Below are positions 1 to 7,592 of a DNA stretch of 64,000 bases, in pieces (positions within the stretch are counted from its first letter, which is position 1; each line of letters opens with the position of its first letter). Source of the stretch: Streptomyces polyasparticus. Its GTDB lineage: Bacteria; Actinomycetota; Actinomycetes; Streptomycetales; Streptomycetaceae. The stretch lies in assembly GCF_014493765.1 (NCBI RefSeq), contig NZ_JACTVJ010000027.1, positions 49,023-113,022 on the forward strand. The letters are read 5' to 3'. Below the pieces are notes generated by a model. That model was not told where the DNA came from. It made no database searches and was given only the letters and a program-made list of their open reading frames with translations. The position numbers and the translations under genes were made by a program.

Positions 1-1
1 G

Positions 2-373
2 CTGGCCTTCGGCTCGGACAGCCCGGTCACCCCGCTCGACCCCTGGGGCACGATTCGCGCCGCCGCCTTCCACCGCACGCCCGAGCACCGGGTGTCGGTG
101 CGCGCCGCCTTCACCGCGCACACCCGCGGCGGCTGGCGGGCCGTCGGCCGGGACGACGCCGGCTCCCTGGTGCCGGGCGCGCCGGCCGACTACGCGATCT
201 GGCAGACCGAGGAACTGATCGTGCAGGCCCCCGACGACCGCGTCGCCCGCTGGTCCACCGACCCGCGCTCCGGAACACCCGGACTGCCCGACCTGACGCC
301 GGGCGCCGCGCTGCCGGTCTGCCTGGAGACCGTGGTGGCCGGCCGCACGGTGTACGTACGGCCTAACGAGTGA
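2..373 (+). CDS. Amidohydrolase family protein, C-terminal part (cut by window edge)
   Basis: Only the last 123 codons are present; the frame is open from base 2 and ends with TGA at 371-373. The piece begins LAFGSDSPVTPLDPW, the Asp-containing end of a TIM-barrel metal-dependent hydrolase. It continues through a typical cap segment (the start of residues around AFTAHTRGGWRA, then GSLVPGAPADYAIW) and ends with a beta-sandwich tail (VVAGRTVYVRP). This matches the amidohydrolase_3/YtcJ-like group, which hydrolyses amide or related bonds; the substrate cannot be told from the fragment. The aspartate in GSDSP is the expected metal-ligand position for the family. The next gene lies over 500 bases away, so this is probably the end of its transcript. 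Confidence 0.8.
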   Translation: MAFGSDSPVTPLDPWGTIRAAAFHRTPEHRVSVRAAFTAHTRGGWRAVGRDDAGSLVPGAPADYAIWQTEELIVQAPDDRVARWSTDPRSGTPGLPDLTPGAALPVCLETVVAGRTVYVRPNE

Positions 374-884
374 CCGTGCGGAGTGGCGCGGCCCCGATCG
401 GCGGCGGGGAGGCTGCCGCTCGGCCCCGTGATCACGGCGTTGAGCTGGGCCTACCGCGCAACGCCGCAGGTGAAACGTGTGTTGACAGACGGGCGCGTGG
501 GACGGGTAGTTTCGGCCGGGTCCACCACAGGACGTCCGGCTGGGACACCTCCACGCAGTCGTCGAACGCAGCTGGGTCATGGGGGCGGAGTGTCGCACCG
601 GCACACCGCCACTGGGAGCCAGGCCCAGCGTCCGCGCCTCGGGGGCGAACGCAGGTGCCGCCCCGCCGGATTGGTGCGACCCGGGTGGGGCCCGGACGCT
701 CAGTAGACAACGGCTTTCGGTCGACCCGCAGCCAGCGGGTCCCAGGTCGGCCCGAAGGGCGCCGGGTCCTGTTCCCGCACCGTTCCCATCGCTTCGGCGA
801 CACCCTCGCCCCCGTCCCTGCAGGTCGGGTCGCGGGCAGCACTATGGTGGAGCATCCGCTTTTGGAATTAAGGGGCACGCAGTG
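374..884. other. Long intergenic region or leader upstream of ppm1
   Basis: About 510 bases without a convincing gene. Several long open frames cross it but they have no ribosome site or recognisable domain and overlap one another. A TTGACA box at 482-487 could start a transcript with a leader of more than 350 bases before ppm1. The part between 520 and 880 is rich in short complementary segments, but I recognise no known riboswitch class. Confidence 0.5.
482..512 (+). promoter_or_regulatory. Candidate housekeeping promoter (TTGACA / TAGTTT)
   Basis: TTGACA at 482-487 is a perfect -35 box. TAGTTT at 507-512 could be the -10, but the 19-base spacer is one or two bases longer than ideal. It points towards ppm1. 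Confidence 0.35.
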
Positions 885-1652
885 ATGGACGGCGCTCAGC
901 GGGAGTACGGCCCGCTCGGCACAGCGTTGGTGATCATTCCGACGTACAACGAGGCCGAGAACATCAAGCCGATCGCGGCCCGCGTGCGCGCCGCGGTGCC
1001 CGATGCGCACATCCTCGTCGCCGACGACAACAGCCCCGACGGCACCGGCAAGCTCGCCGACGAGCTGGCCGCCGAGGACGACCACATCCACGTGCTGCAC
1101 CGCAAGGGCAAGGAAGGCCTCGGCGCCGCGTATCTGGCGGGCTTCCGCTGGGGCATCGAGAACGGCTACGGCGTGCTCGTGGAGATGGACGCCGACGGCT
1201 CCCACAAGCCCGAGGAACTGCCCCGCCTGCTGACCGCGCTCAAGGGCGCCGACCTGGTGCTCGGTTCGCGCTGGGTGCCCGGCGGCCGGGTGGTCAACTG
1301 GCCCAAGTCCCGCGAGTTCATCTCCCGCGGCGGCTCCCTGTACTCGCGCCTGATGCTGGACGTGCCGATCCGCGATGTCACCGGCGGTTTCCGCGCGTTC
1401 CGCAAGGAGACCCTCGAAGGCCTCGGCCTGGACGACGTCGCCTCGCAGGGCTACTGCTTCCAGGTCGACCTCGCCCGGCGTGCGGTCAGGTCCGGCTTCC
1501 ACGTGGTCGAGGTGCCCATCACCTTCGTCGAGCGCGAGCTGGGCGACTCCAAGATGAGCCGCGACATCCTGGTCGAGGCGCTGTGGCGGGTCACCGCCTG
1601 GGGCGTGACCGAGCGGACCGGCAAGGTTCTGGGGCGCGGCAAGTCCCGGTGA
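885..1652 (+). CDS. ppm1: Polyprenol monophosphomannose synthase (GT2)
   Basis: A 255-residue family 2 glycosyltransferase that transfers mannose from GDP-mannose to polyprenyl phosphate at the inner face of the membrane. The lipid-linked mannose is the donor for protein O-mannosylation and extracytoplasmic glycan synthesis. The N-terminus has the nucleotide-binding strand ALVIIPTYNEAENI. The metal-binding motif is DADGSH near residue 105, and GSRWVPGG and RDVTGGFRAF are typical of the Dpm/Ppm group. No GtrA-like or lipoprotein acyltransferase domain is fused, as is usual in Streptomyces. The ATG at 885 was chosen over the adjacent GTG at 882 because AGGGG at 871-875 is spaced nine bases from it; the difference is one residue. 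fxsA follows after 66 bases. Confidence 0.9.
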   Translation: MDGAQREYGPLGTALVIIPTYNEAENIKPIAARVRAAVPDAHILVADDNSPDGTGKLADELAAEDDHIHVLHRKGKEGLGAAYLAGFRWGIENGYGVLVEMDADGSHKPEELPRLLTALKGADLVLGSRWVPGGRVVNWPKSREFISRGGSLYSRLMLDVPIRDVTGGFRAFRKETLEGLGLDDVASQGYCFQVDLARRAVRSGFHVVEVPITFVERELGDSKMSRDILVEALWRVTAWGVTERTGKVLGRGKSR

Positions 1653-1718
1653 CCCGCGCCGCCGGTTGTTGATCTCGCCCTTACGCCGTACGGACGCGGC
1701 AGACGGCACACTGGAGGC

Positions 1719-2312
1719 ATGACGACGCCTCCGACAGCACGCCCCGCCGGACGCTCGAAGCGCCTGAGGTTTCTGCCGCTCGGGATCGCCGCCTGGCTGG
1801 TGCTCGAAATCTGGCTGCTCCTGCAGGTCGCCCAGGCGACCAGCGGCTTCGTGGTCTTCCTGCTGCTGCTCGCGGGCGTCGTGCTCGGCGCCTATGTGAT
1901 CAAGCGGGCAGGACGCCGTGCCTTCCGCAGCCTGAGCGAGACCCTGCAGCAGGCCCAGACGGCCGCGGCCGCCGGCGAACCCGTGACCGCGCCCCAGACG
2001 CAGCAGAGCCGCGGCAATGGTCTGACGATGCTCGCCGGACTGCTGCTCATCATGCCCGGGCTGCTGTCCGACGCGATCGGTCTCGTCTGCCTGCTGCCGC
2101 CGGTCCGCAAGGCGGTCGCCAGGCGCGCCGAGAAGTCCTTCGAGAAGCGGCTGGCCGAGGCGGGCGCCGGCAGCTTCGAGAGCGCCTTCCAGCAGGCCCG
2201 TATCCACCGTCCCGACGGCAAGGTCGTCCAGGGCGAGGTCATTCGCGATGACGTGCCCGGCGAGCCCGGGCCGCGGCGCGACGACGGACCGTATCCGCCG
2301 ATCACTTCCTGA
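1719..2312 (+). CDS. fxsA: FxsA family membrane protein
   Basis: A 197-residue protein of the FxsA family, a cytoplasmic-membrane protein known in E. coli for relieving exclusion of phage T7 by the F plasmid; its role in actinobacteria is not established. Two N-terminal hydrophobic segments lie at about residues 20-40 and 43-60, and a third around 103-125 contains the family pattern GLLLIMPGLLSD. A charged cytoplasmic tail follows. GGAGG ends one base before the ATG, too close for a normal ribosome site. A CACACT box seven to twelve bases upstream would fit a leaderless transcript instead. The gene may also be co-transcribed with ppm1. Confidence 0.85.
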   Translation: MTTPPTARPAGRSKRLRFLPLGIAAWLVLEIWLLLQVAQATSGFVVFLLLLAGVVLGAYVIKRAGRRAFRSLSETLQQAQTAAAAGEPVTAPQTQQSRGNGLTMLAGLLLIMPGLLSDAIGLVCLLPPVRKAVARRAEKSFEKRLAEAGAGSFESAFQQARIHRPDGKVVQGEVIRDDVPGEPGPRRDDGPYPPITS

Positions 2313-2371
2313 TCCCCGCACGGGCACGGGCGCGGTCCTTCGGGACCGAGCGCGAGCGCGTGCGCGGGCAT

Positions 2372-2427
2372 GCGAAACCGGACCGGGGCGCGGACACATC
2401 AGTGTCCGCGCCCCGGTCCGGTTTCGC
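2372..2427. terminator. Bidirectional hairpin terminator between fxsA and rbpA
   Basis: A perfect 26-base-pair stem (2372-2397 with 2402-2427) with a four-base loop. It lies between two genes that converge and is one of the strongest hairpins in the window. Confidence 0.9.
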
Positions 2428-2444
2428 TTGTGCGTACCGCTTGG

Positions 2445-2819
2445 TTATGCCGTCTTACGGCTGTCGCGCGGGTGCACGGCGATGTTCATCGCCCCGGAGC
2501 GCAGGACGGCCAGGCGCTCGGCCAGGACCTCCTCCAGCTCCTCCCGCGTACGCCGCTCCATGAGCATGTCCCAGTGCGTTCGCGCGGGCTTGGCCTTCTT
2601 CTCCTCAGGGCCGTCGCCGTCCACCAGGAGTGCTTGGGCCCCGCAGACCTTGCACTCCCACTCCGCAGGGATCTCTGCCTCCACCGAGAACGGCATCTCA
2701 AATCGATGTCCGTTGTCGCATGCGTACTCCACCGCCTGGCGCGGAGCCAGGTCGATGCCGCGGTCGGTCTCGTAGCTGGTCACTACGAGTCGCGTACCGC
2801 GAAGAGCTCGCTCACTCAT
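2445..2819 (-). CDS. rbpA: RNA polymerase-binding protein RbpA
   Basis: A 124-residue actinobacterial RNA polymerase-binding protein that contacts the principal sigma factor and stabilises the open promoter complex. The N-terminal tail (MSERALRGTRLVVTSYE) is followed by a core domain with a zinc-type set of ligands, C34, H38, C56 and C59, in CDNGH and CKVCG. The sigma-interaction domain is at the C-terminus, with the highly conserved stretch THWDMLMERRTREELEEVL. The length is normal for the family. The start is ATG at 2819. A perfect SigR-type promoter lies about 60-90 bases upstream, so expression should rise under thiol-oxidative stress, as is known for the S. coelicolor gene. Confidence 0.97.
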   Translation of the reverse strand: MSERALRGTRLVVTSYETDRGIDLAPRQAVEYACDNGHRFEMPFSVEAEIPAEWECKVCGAQALLVDGDGPEEKKAKPARTHWDMLMERRTREELEEVLAERLAVLRSGAMNIAVHPRDSRKTA

Positions 2820-2880
2820 GAATCGTGCCTCCCGGGCTTGTCGCCCACAGGACAGGTGTCGCTGTCGTCGTCATCCGGTC

Positions 2881-2907
2881 AACGTCCGGTCGGCGGTAAA
2901 GATTCCC
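2881..2907 (-). promoter_or_regulatory. SigR-dependent promoter of rbpA
   Basis: On the minus strand GGGAAT (2902-2907) is followed after exactly 18 bases by GTT (2881-2883), matching the SigR consensus for thiol-stress genes. The position agrees with the SigR promoter described for rbpA in S. coelicolor. Confidence 0.85.
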
Positions 2908-3125
2908 GTTCCGGGTCACGCGTCGCCGTCTTAGCCGCCCCTTGTTGTACCCACCCACGCCCGGTTTGTCACATCTGGCAGCAGATGTCACCCAACGCTT
3001 GAGTTTCTTTAGCGTGAAGGAACGGTACGCCTGGCAGGCCAAAGGCGTACACTACCGGCCTTTGTCACCCGGTGTTAAATCCGCCCCCCGCTTTTCGTGC
3101 TGCTCCTGCGCTTTTTTCCGATCCT
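2908..3125. other. Intergenic region between the MFS gene and rbpA
   Basis: No gene seen. It holds a palindrome with seven-base arms (ACATCTG/CAGATGT, 2971-2988) that could be an operator or part of a second rbpA promoter. A small hairpin (AAAGGC/GCCTTT, 3041-3063) may end the upstream MFS transcript. Confidence 0.4.
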
Positions 3126-4472
3126 TTAGATCCGCTCGGGCACCGGATTGCCCGCGGCCTCGACGGCCCGGCGCACCGGAACCCGTGCCAGGAGCAGGAA
3201 TCCGAGCGCGAAGAAGACCACCAGCGAGACGATCGCGTCCCGGTAGCTGCCCGTCGCCTGGTACGTCAGGCCGAAGATCAGCGGGCCGAGCCAGCTGACT
3301 CCGCGGTCGCTCATCTCGTACGCCGAGAAGTACTCGGCCTCCTTGCCCCGCGGCACCAGATGCGAGAACAGGGACCTGGACAGGGCCTGGGTACCCCCGA
3401 GCACCAGGCCGATGCCCGCCGCGAGCACGAAAAACCAGACGGGTGCGCCGGCGGGCAGGAAGTAGCCCGCGGCCAGGATGAAGGTCCACACGACGAGCGA
3501 GGCGAGAATCGTCCGCTTGGCCCCGTACGTGCGGGCGAGCCGGCCCATGCCGAGCGCCCCGGCGACCGCGAGCACCTGGACCAGGAGCACCGCGACGATC
3601 AGGGTGGACTGCCCGAGGCCCAGCTCCTTCGAGCCGTAGACCGAAGCCTGGGAGATCACGGTCTGGACGCCGTCGTTGTAGACCAGATAGGCAAGGAGGA
3701 AGGCCAGGGTCAGCGGGTGGCGGCGCATGTGGCGCAAGGTCGCGCGCAGCTGGCGCCAGCCGCCGGCCGCCGCTTCCCGTTCGGACGGGTCCCTGCGCCG
3801 GTCGCGCAGCCTGCTCAGCGGTACGAGGGTGAACGCGCCCCACCACACACCGGCCGAGGCCAGACAGATCCGTACGGCGGTCGCCTCCGAGACGCCGAAG
3901 GAGTCATGGGCCGTGAACAGGATCAGGTTGAGGACGAGGACCAGGGCGCCCGAGGCGTAGCCGAAGGCCCAGCCGCGCGAGGAGACGGCGTCGCGTTCCT
4001 CGGGGGTGGAGATCTGCGGCAGATACGCGTTGTACAGAGACATCGACACGGCGAGCGAGGCGTTGGCGACCACGAGGAGAAGGCCGCCGAGCAGATAGCG
4101 GTCGCCGTCGAGCAGGAACATGGCCGCCGTGGCCGCCGCGCCAAGATAGGCGGCCGCCGCCAGGAAGGGCTTCTTGCGTCCGGTGCGGTCGGCGGCCGCG
4201 CCGACCAGCGGCATCACCAGGACCGCCACGATGATCGAAGCCGATACCGCGTACGGGAAGAAGGAGCCGGCCCGAACCGGGATGCCGAGGGGGTGGACGA
4301 AGCCGTCCGCGTCGGCCGCCGACTCCGCGATCTCCGTCAGATAGGGGCCGAGGAACACCGTGAGCACGCTGGTCGAGTAGACCGAGCAGGCCCAGTCGTA
4401 GAAGTACCAGCCGTGCTGTTCGCGTCGGCGCTGTGCGCCGTCGCTGCGTTCCGTGACGGTGTCCGCGGCCAA
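3126..4472 (-). CDS. MFS transporter, UMF1/Atg22-like
   Basis: A 448-residue integral membrane protein with about twelve predicted membrane segments. The opening WYFYDWACSVYSTSVLTVFLG, with its WxxYDWA core, is characteristic of the UMF1 (Atg22-like) branch of the major facilitator superfamily. The loop between segments 2 and 3 carries GAAADRTGRKKPFL, and the second half carries ALGMGRLARTYGAKR. Substrates of bacterial UMF1 proteins are mostly unknown. The TTG at 4472 was chosen because GAGGGGG lies just upstream in the same strand. It follows the glycerophosphodiesterase gene by 34 bases and is likely in one operon with it and the YczE-like gene, which would make a lipid-derived polyol a possible cargo; that is inference. 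Confidence 0.85.
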   Translation of the reverse strand: MAADTVTERSDGAQRRREQHGWYFYDWACSVYSTSVLTVFLGPYLTEIAESAADADGFVHPLGIPVRAGSFFPYAVSASIIVAVLVMPLVGAAADRTGRKKPFLAAAAYLGAAATAAMFLLDGDRYLLGGLLLVVANASLAVSMSLYNAYLPQISTPEERDAVSSRGWAFGYASGALVLVLNLILFTAHDSFGVSEATAVRICLASAGVWWGAFTLVPLSRLRDRRRDPSEREAAAGGWRQLRATLRHMRRHPLTLAFLLAYLVYNDGVQTVISQASVYGSKELGLGQSTLIVAVLLVQVLAVAGALGMGRLARTYGAKRTILASLVVWTFILAAGYFLPAGAPVWFFVLAAGIGLVLGGTQALSRSLFSHLVPRGKEAEYFSAYEMSDRGVSWLGPLIFGLTYQATGSYRDAIVSLVVFFALGFLLLARVPVRRAVEAAGNPVPERI

Positions 4473-4506
4473 CGCGCCCCCTCGTTCGTGCCGGTCGAGG
4501 CGGCGC

Positions 4507-5283
4507 TCAGGTCCAGGCCCCGCGCTCCTTGAGCACCTCGATCAGCGTCCCCGTGTGATCGGTCATGATGCCATCCACTCCCAGGTCCAGGAGTCGCTCC
4601 ATGCGTGCCCGGTCGTTCACGGTCCACACGTGGACCTGGAGTCCGAGGGCGTGTGCGGTGCGGACGAAGCGGTGGTCGACCACGCGGATGCCCGACTGGG
4701 TCTCCGGCACCTGGGCCGCCACGGCCGAACGGCGCAGCCGGGCGGGAAGGCCGAGGGAGCGCAGGCGCAGGGCGAGCACCCCGTTGACGCCGAGCGAGGT
4801 GGCGAGCTGCGGGCCGCCGAGGAGCTGGGCGCGGGCGACGCGGGCCTCGGAGAACGAGCCCACGCAGATGCGGTCCCAGGTGTTGGTGCGGCTGATGAGG
4901 TCGATCAGCGGGACCAGGGCGGGTTCGGCCTTCACGTCCACGTTCCAGCGGGCGTCGGGGAATGCCTCGAGGAGGTCCTCGAAGAGCGGGACCGGCTCCT
5001 TGCCTGCCACGCGCGCCTGGCTCACCTCGGACCAGGTCAGATCGGCGATCCGGCCGCCCGCGTCCGTGACCCGGTCGAGGGTGGCGTCGTGGAAGGCGAC
5101 GAGCCGGCCGTCGGCCGTGGTGTGCACATCCGTCTCGAGATACCGGTAGCCGTCGGCGACCGCGCTGCGGAACGCGGCTTCGGTGTTCTCCAGGCCGTCC
5201 GCCGCCCCGCCCCGGTGGGCGAAGGCGAGCGGTGCGGCCGCGTCGAGATAGGGGTGGCGTATCGGCGGGTTCGGGGAGGTCAC
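4507..5283 (-). CDS. Glycerophosphodiester phosphodiesterase
   Basis: A 258-residue GDPD-family enzyme that cleaves glycerophosphodiesters to glycerol 3-phosphate and an alcohol. The catalytic signature is present: FAHRGGAADGLENT near the N-terminus gives the HR and the metal-binding Glu, and YLETDVHTTADGRLVAFHD supplies the ExD pair and second His. Downstream strands such as NVDVKAE and the closing GVDGIMTDHTGTLIEVL complete the TIM barrel. No signal peptide is seen, so it is probably cytoplasmic. The GTG start at 5283 overlaps the stop of the YczE-like gene (GTGA), indicating translational coupling. An in-frame extension upstream exists but lies inside that neighbour and has no family resemblance. 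Confidence 0.9.
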   Translation of the reverse strand: MTSPNPPIRHPYLDAAAPLAFAHRGGAADGLENTEAAFRSAVADGYRYLETDVHTTADGRLVAFHDATLDRVTDAGGRIADLTWSEVSQARVAGKEPVPLFEDLLEAFPDARWNVDVKAEPALVPLIDLISRTNTWDRICVGSFSEARVARAQLLGGPQLATSLGVNGVLALRLRSLGLPARLRRSAVAAQVPETQSGIRVVDHRFVRTAHALGLQVHVWTVNDRARMERLLDLGVDGIMTDHTGTLIEVLKERGAWT

Positions 5284-5933
5284 GACCGCAGTATCGCGCG
5301 CTTTCGTGGCGCGGCGGCGACCACCCGGCTGCTGGGCTCCAGCCCCGGGATGGCGAAGAAGCGCAGGAAGAACTGGGCGAGCGGGCCGATTGCCAGTGCG
5401 TACGCCACCGTGCCGATGCCGACCGTGCCGCCGAGCAGGAAGCCGGTGGCGACCACGGCGATCTCGACGCAGGTACGGGAGAGGCGGATCGACCAGCCGG
5501 TGGCCTGGTTGAGTCCGGTCATCAGGCCGTCGCGCGGGCCGGGGCCGAAGCGGGCCGAGATGTAGAGGCCGGTGGCCACGCCGTTCAGGACGATGCCGCC
5601 GACGAGGGCGGCGATCCGCAGCGGCCAGCCGTGCGCGTCCGGTACGAGGGCGAGCGTGCCGTCCATGGCGAGCCCCACCACGAACACGTTCGAGACGGTG
5701 CCGAGCCCTGGCCGCTGCCTCAGCGGGATCCACAGCAGGAGCACGGCCGCGCCGACGATGATCGACACGACGCCGATGGTCAGTCCGGTCTTCTCGGCCA
5801 GGCCCTGGTGCAGGACGTTCCACGGCTCCAGGCCGAGGCCCGAGCGGAGCAGAAGCGCCGAGCTGGCGCCGTACAGCGTGAGACCCGCATAGAGCTGTAC
5901 GAGGCGGCGGGTCAGATGAGTGCCGCGCTGCAA
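5280..5933 (-). CDS. YczE/YitT-type integral membrane protein
   Basis: A membrane protein of about 217 residues with five to six hydrophobic segments. Family hallmarks are the first segment with RSGLGLEPWNVLHQGLAEKTG, and the mid-protein loop RFGPGPRDGLMTGL. YczE-like proteins are commonly encoded beside MocR/PdxR-type regulators, and here the divergent neighbour is exactly such a regulator. Their transported substrate, if any, is not known. No ATG or GTG is available at the expected N-terminus; the TTG at 5933 is preceded by GAGGGGG and is the best start. The stop overlaps the next gene's GTG. Confidence 0.8.
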   Translation of the reverse strand: MQRGTHLTRRLVQLYAGLTLYGASSALLLRSGLGLEPWNVLHQGLAEKTGLTIGVVSIIVGAAVLLLWIPLRQRPGLGTVSNVFVVGLAMDGTLALVPDAHGWPLRIAALVGGIVLNGVATGLYISARFGPGPRDGLMTGLNQATGWSIRLSRTCVEIAVVATGFLLGGTVGIGTVAYALAIGPLAQFFLRFFAIPGLEPSSRVVAAAPRKRAILRS

Positions 5934-6080
5934 GGTGTCCCCCTCGGTGTTCAGGTGGCTACTGGCCGTCGTGTGGCCCCCGCTCCGAGGGACAGTGGCC
6001 TCAACTGGCTGACACATGACACTCTGTGGCTTGTCGAGAGAGGCCCGATAGGGCCAATTCGGGGAAGGTGGACTGGTTTC
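5934..6080. promoter_or_regulatory. Divergent promoter region with possible MocR operators
   Basis: This 147-base region separates the YczE-like gene from its MocR-type regulator. It contains several ACTGG or AGTGG half-sites (around 5961, 5994, 6004 and 6072) and a GGCCC/GGGCC inverted repeat at 6042-6055. MocR proteins often bind direct repeats in such divergent regions, so these are candidate sites only. Confidence 0.3.
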
Positions 6081-7580
6081 ATGGCGCAGTGGACTTCGGC
6101 GGTGGGCTCGACACAGCTCGCCCGCCTGATCACCTCCCAGCAGGCGCGCCCCGCCGGCCCCGGTACCCGCCGCCCGCCCGCCTACCGTGCGCTCGCCGAT
6201 GGCGTGCGCACCCTCGTGCTCGAAGGGCGGGTGCCGGTCGCGGCGCGGCTGCCCGCCGAGCGCGAACTGGCCCTGGCGCTGAACGTCAGCCGTACGACGG
6301 TGGCCGCCGCCTACGAGGCGCTGCGCACCGAGGGGTTCCTCGAATCCCGCAGGGGAGCGGGGAGTTGGACCGCCGTGCCGGCCGGCAATCCGTTGCCCGC
6401 ACGCGGTCTGGAGCCGCTGCCGCCCGAGGCGCTCGGCTCGATGATCGACCTCGGCTGCGCGGCGCTGCCGGCCCCCGAGCCGTGGCTGACCCGGAGCGTG
6501 CAGGGCGCCCTGGAGGAGCTTCCGCCGTACGCCCACACGCACGGCGACTATCCGGCGGGCCTGCCCGCGCTGCGGCAGATGATCGCCGACCGGTACACCG
6601 AGCGCGGCATCCCGACCATGCCCGAACAGATCATGGTCACCACCGGCGCCATGGGCGCCATCGACGCGATCTGCCATCTCTTCGCCGGACGCGGCGAGCG
6701 GATCGCTGTCGAGTCGCCCTCGTACGCGAACATCCTGCAGCTGATGCGCGAGGCCGGCGCACGCCTGGTGCCGATCGCCATGGGGGAGGGGCTCAGCGGC
6801 TGGGACGTGGAGCGCTGGCGTCAGGTCCTGCGGGAGTCGGCGCCCCGCCTCGCCTACGTGGTGGCCGACTTCCACAATCCGACGGGAGCGCTGCCGGACG
6901 ACGATCAGCGGCGCGCCCTGGTCGATGCCGCGCGCTCCGCGGGGACCGTGCTCGTGGTGGACGAGACGATGAGCGAACTGTGGCTGGAGCCCGGCTTCGA
7001 GATGCCGCGCCCGGTCTGCTCGTTCGACCCGGCGGGCTCGTCCGTGATCACGGTGGGTTCGGCCAGCAAGGCGTTCTGGGCCGGGATGCGGATCGGGTGG
7101 GTGCGGGCGGCGCCCGACGTCATCCGCAGCCTGGTCGCGGCCCGCGCGTACGCGGATCTCGGGACGCCGGTGGTGGAACAGCTGGCCGTGAACTGGCTGA
7201 TGAGCACCGGGGGTTGGGAGGAGGCCGTCGCGCTGCGCCGCACCCAGGCCTTGGAGAACCGGGACGCCCTGGTGGCGGCGGTCCGCCGCGAGCTGCCCAC
7301 CTGGGAGTTCGAGGTGCCGAAGGGCGGTCTGACCCTGTGGGTGCGCGCGGGCGGTCTGTCCGGGTCGCGGCTCGCCGAGGTCGGCGAGCGGGTCGGTGTG
7401 CGGGTGCCGTCGGGGCCGCGGTTCGGTGTGGACGGTGCCTTCGAAGGGTTCGTACGCCTGCCGTTCACCGTGGGCGGCGCACTGGCCGAGGAAGCCGCAG
7501 TGCGGCTGGCCGCGGCTGCCCGGCTCGTCGAAGGAGGAGCCGGGGGCAGCGCGCAGCAGCCGCACATGTTCGTGGCTTAG
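6081..7580 (+). CDS. MocR/PdxR-type GntR regulator with aminotransferase domain
   Basis: A 499-residue regulator that fuses an N-terminal winged helix-turn-helix of the GntR family (residues about 30-95, core LPAERELALALNVSRTTVAAAY) to a fold-type I aminotransferase domain. The pyridoxal phosphate lysine lies in VGSASKAFWAGMRIGW, and the ring-stacking region YVVADFHNPTGALP is typical. Such proteins sense PLP or PLP adducts and control neighbouring genes; the divergent YczE-like membrane protein is the usual YczR-type target. The ATG at 6081 starts the globular region with AAGGTGG upstream; a long upstream in-frame extension is antisense to the neighbour and was discarded. Confidence 0.88.
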   Translation: MAQWTSAVGSTQLARLITSQQARPAGPGTRRPPAYRALADGVRTLVLEGRVPVAARLPAERELALALNVSRTTVAAAYEALRTEGFLESRRGAGSWTAVPAGNPLPARGLEPLPPEALGSMIDLGCAALPAPEPWLTRSVQGALEELPPYAHTHGDYPAGLPALRQMIADRYTERGIPTMPEQIMVTTGAMGAIDAICHLFAGRGERIAVESPSYANILQLMREAGARLVPIAMGEGLSGWDVERWRQVLRESAPRLAYVVADFHNPTGALPDDDQRRALVDAARSAGTVLVVDETMSELWLEPGFEMPRPVCSFDPAGSSVITVGSASKAFWAGMRIGWVRAAPDVIRSLVAARAYADLGTPVVEQLAVNWLMSTGGWEEAVALRRTQALENRDALVAAVRRELPTWEFEVPKGGLTLWVRAGGLSGSRLAEVGERVGVRVPSGPRFGVDGAFEGFVRLPFTVGGALAEEAAVRLAAAARLVEGGAGGSAQQPHMFVA

Positions 7581-7592
7581 AGCCGTGAGTGC

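Noticed and set aside
432-2399. A 655-codon minus-strand frame antisense to ppm1 and fxsA
   Set aside because: It is the mirror of two well-supported genes; high GC leaves antisense frames open. It has no domain or ribosome site and is very rich in Arg, Gly and Ala.
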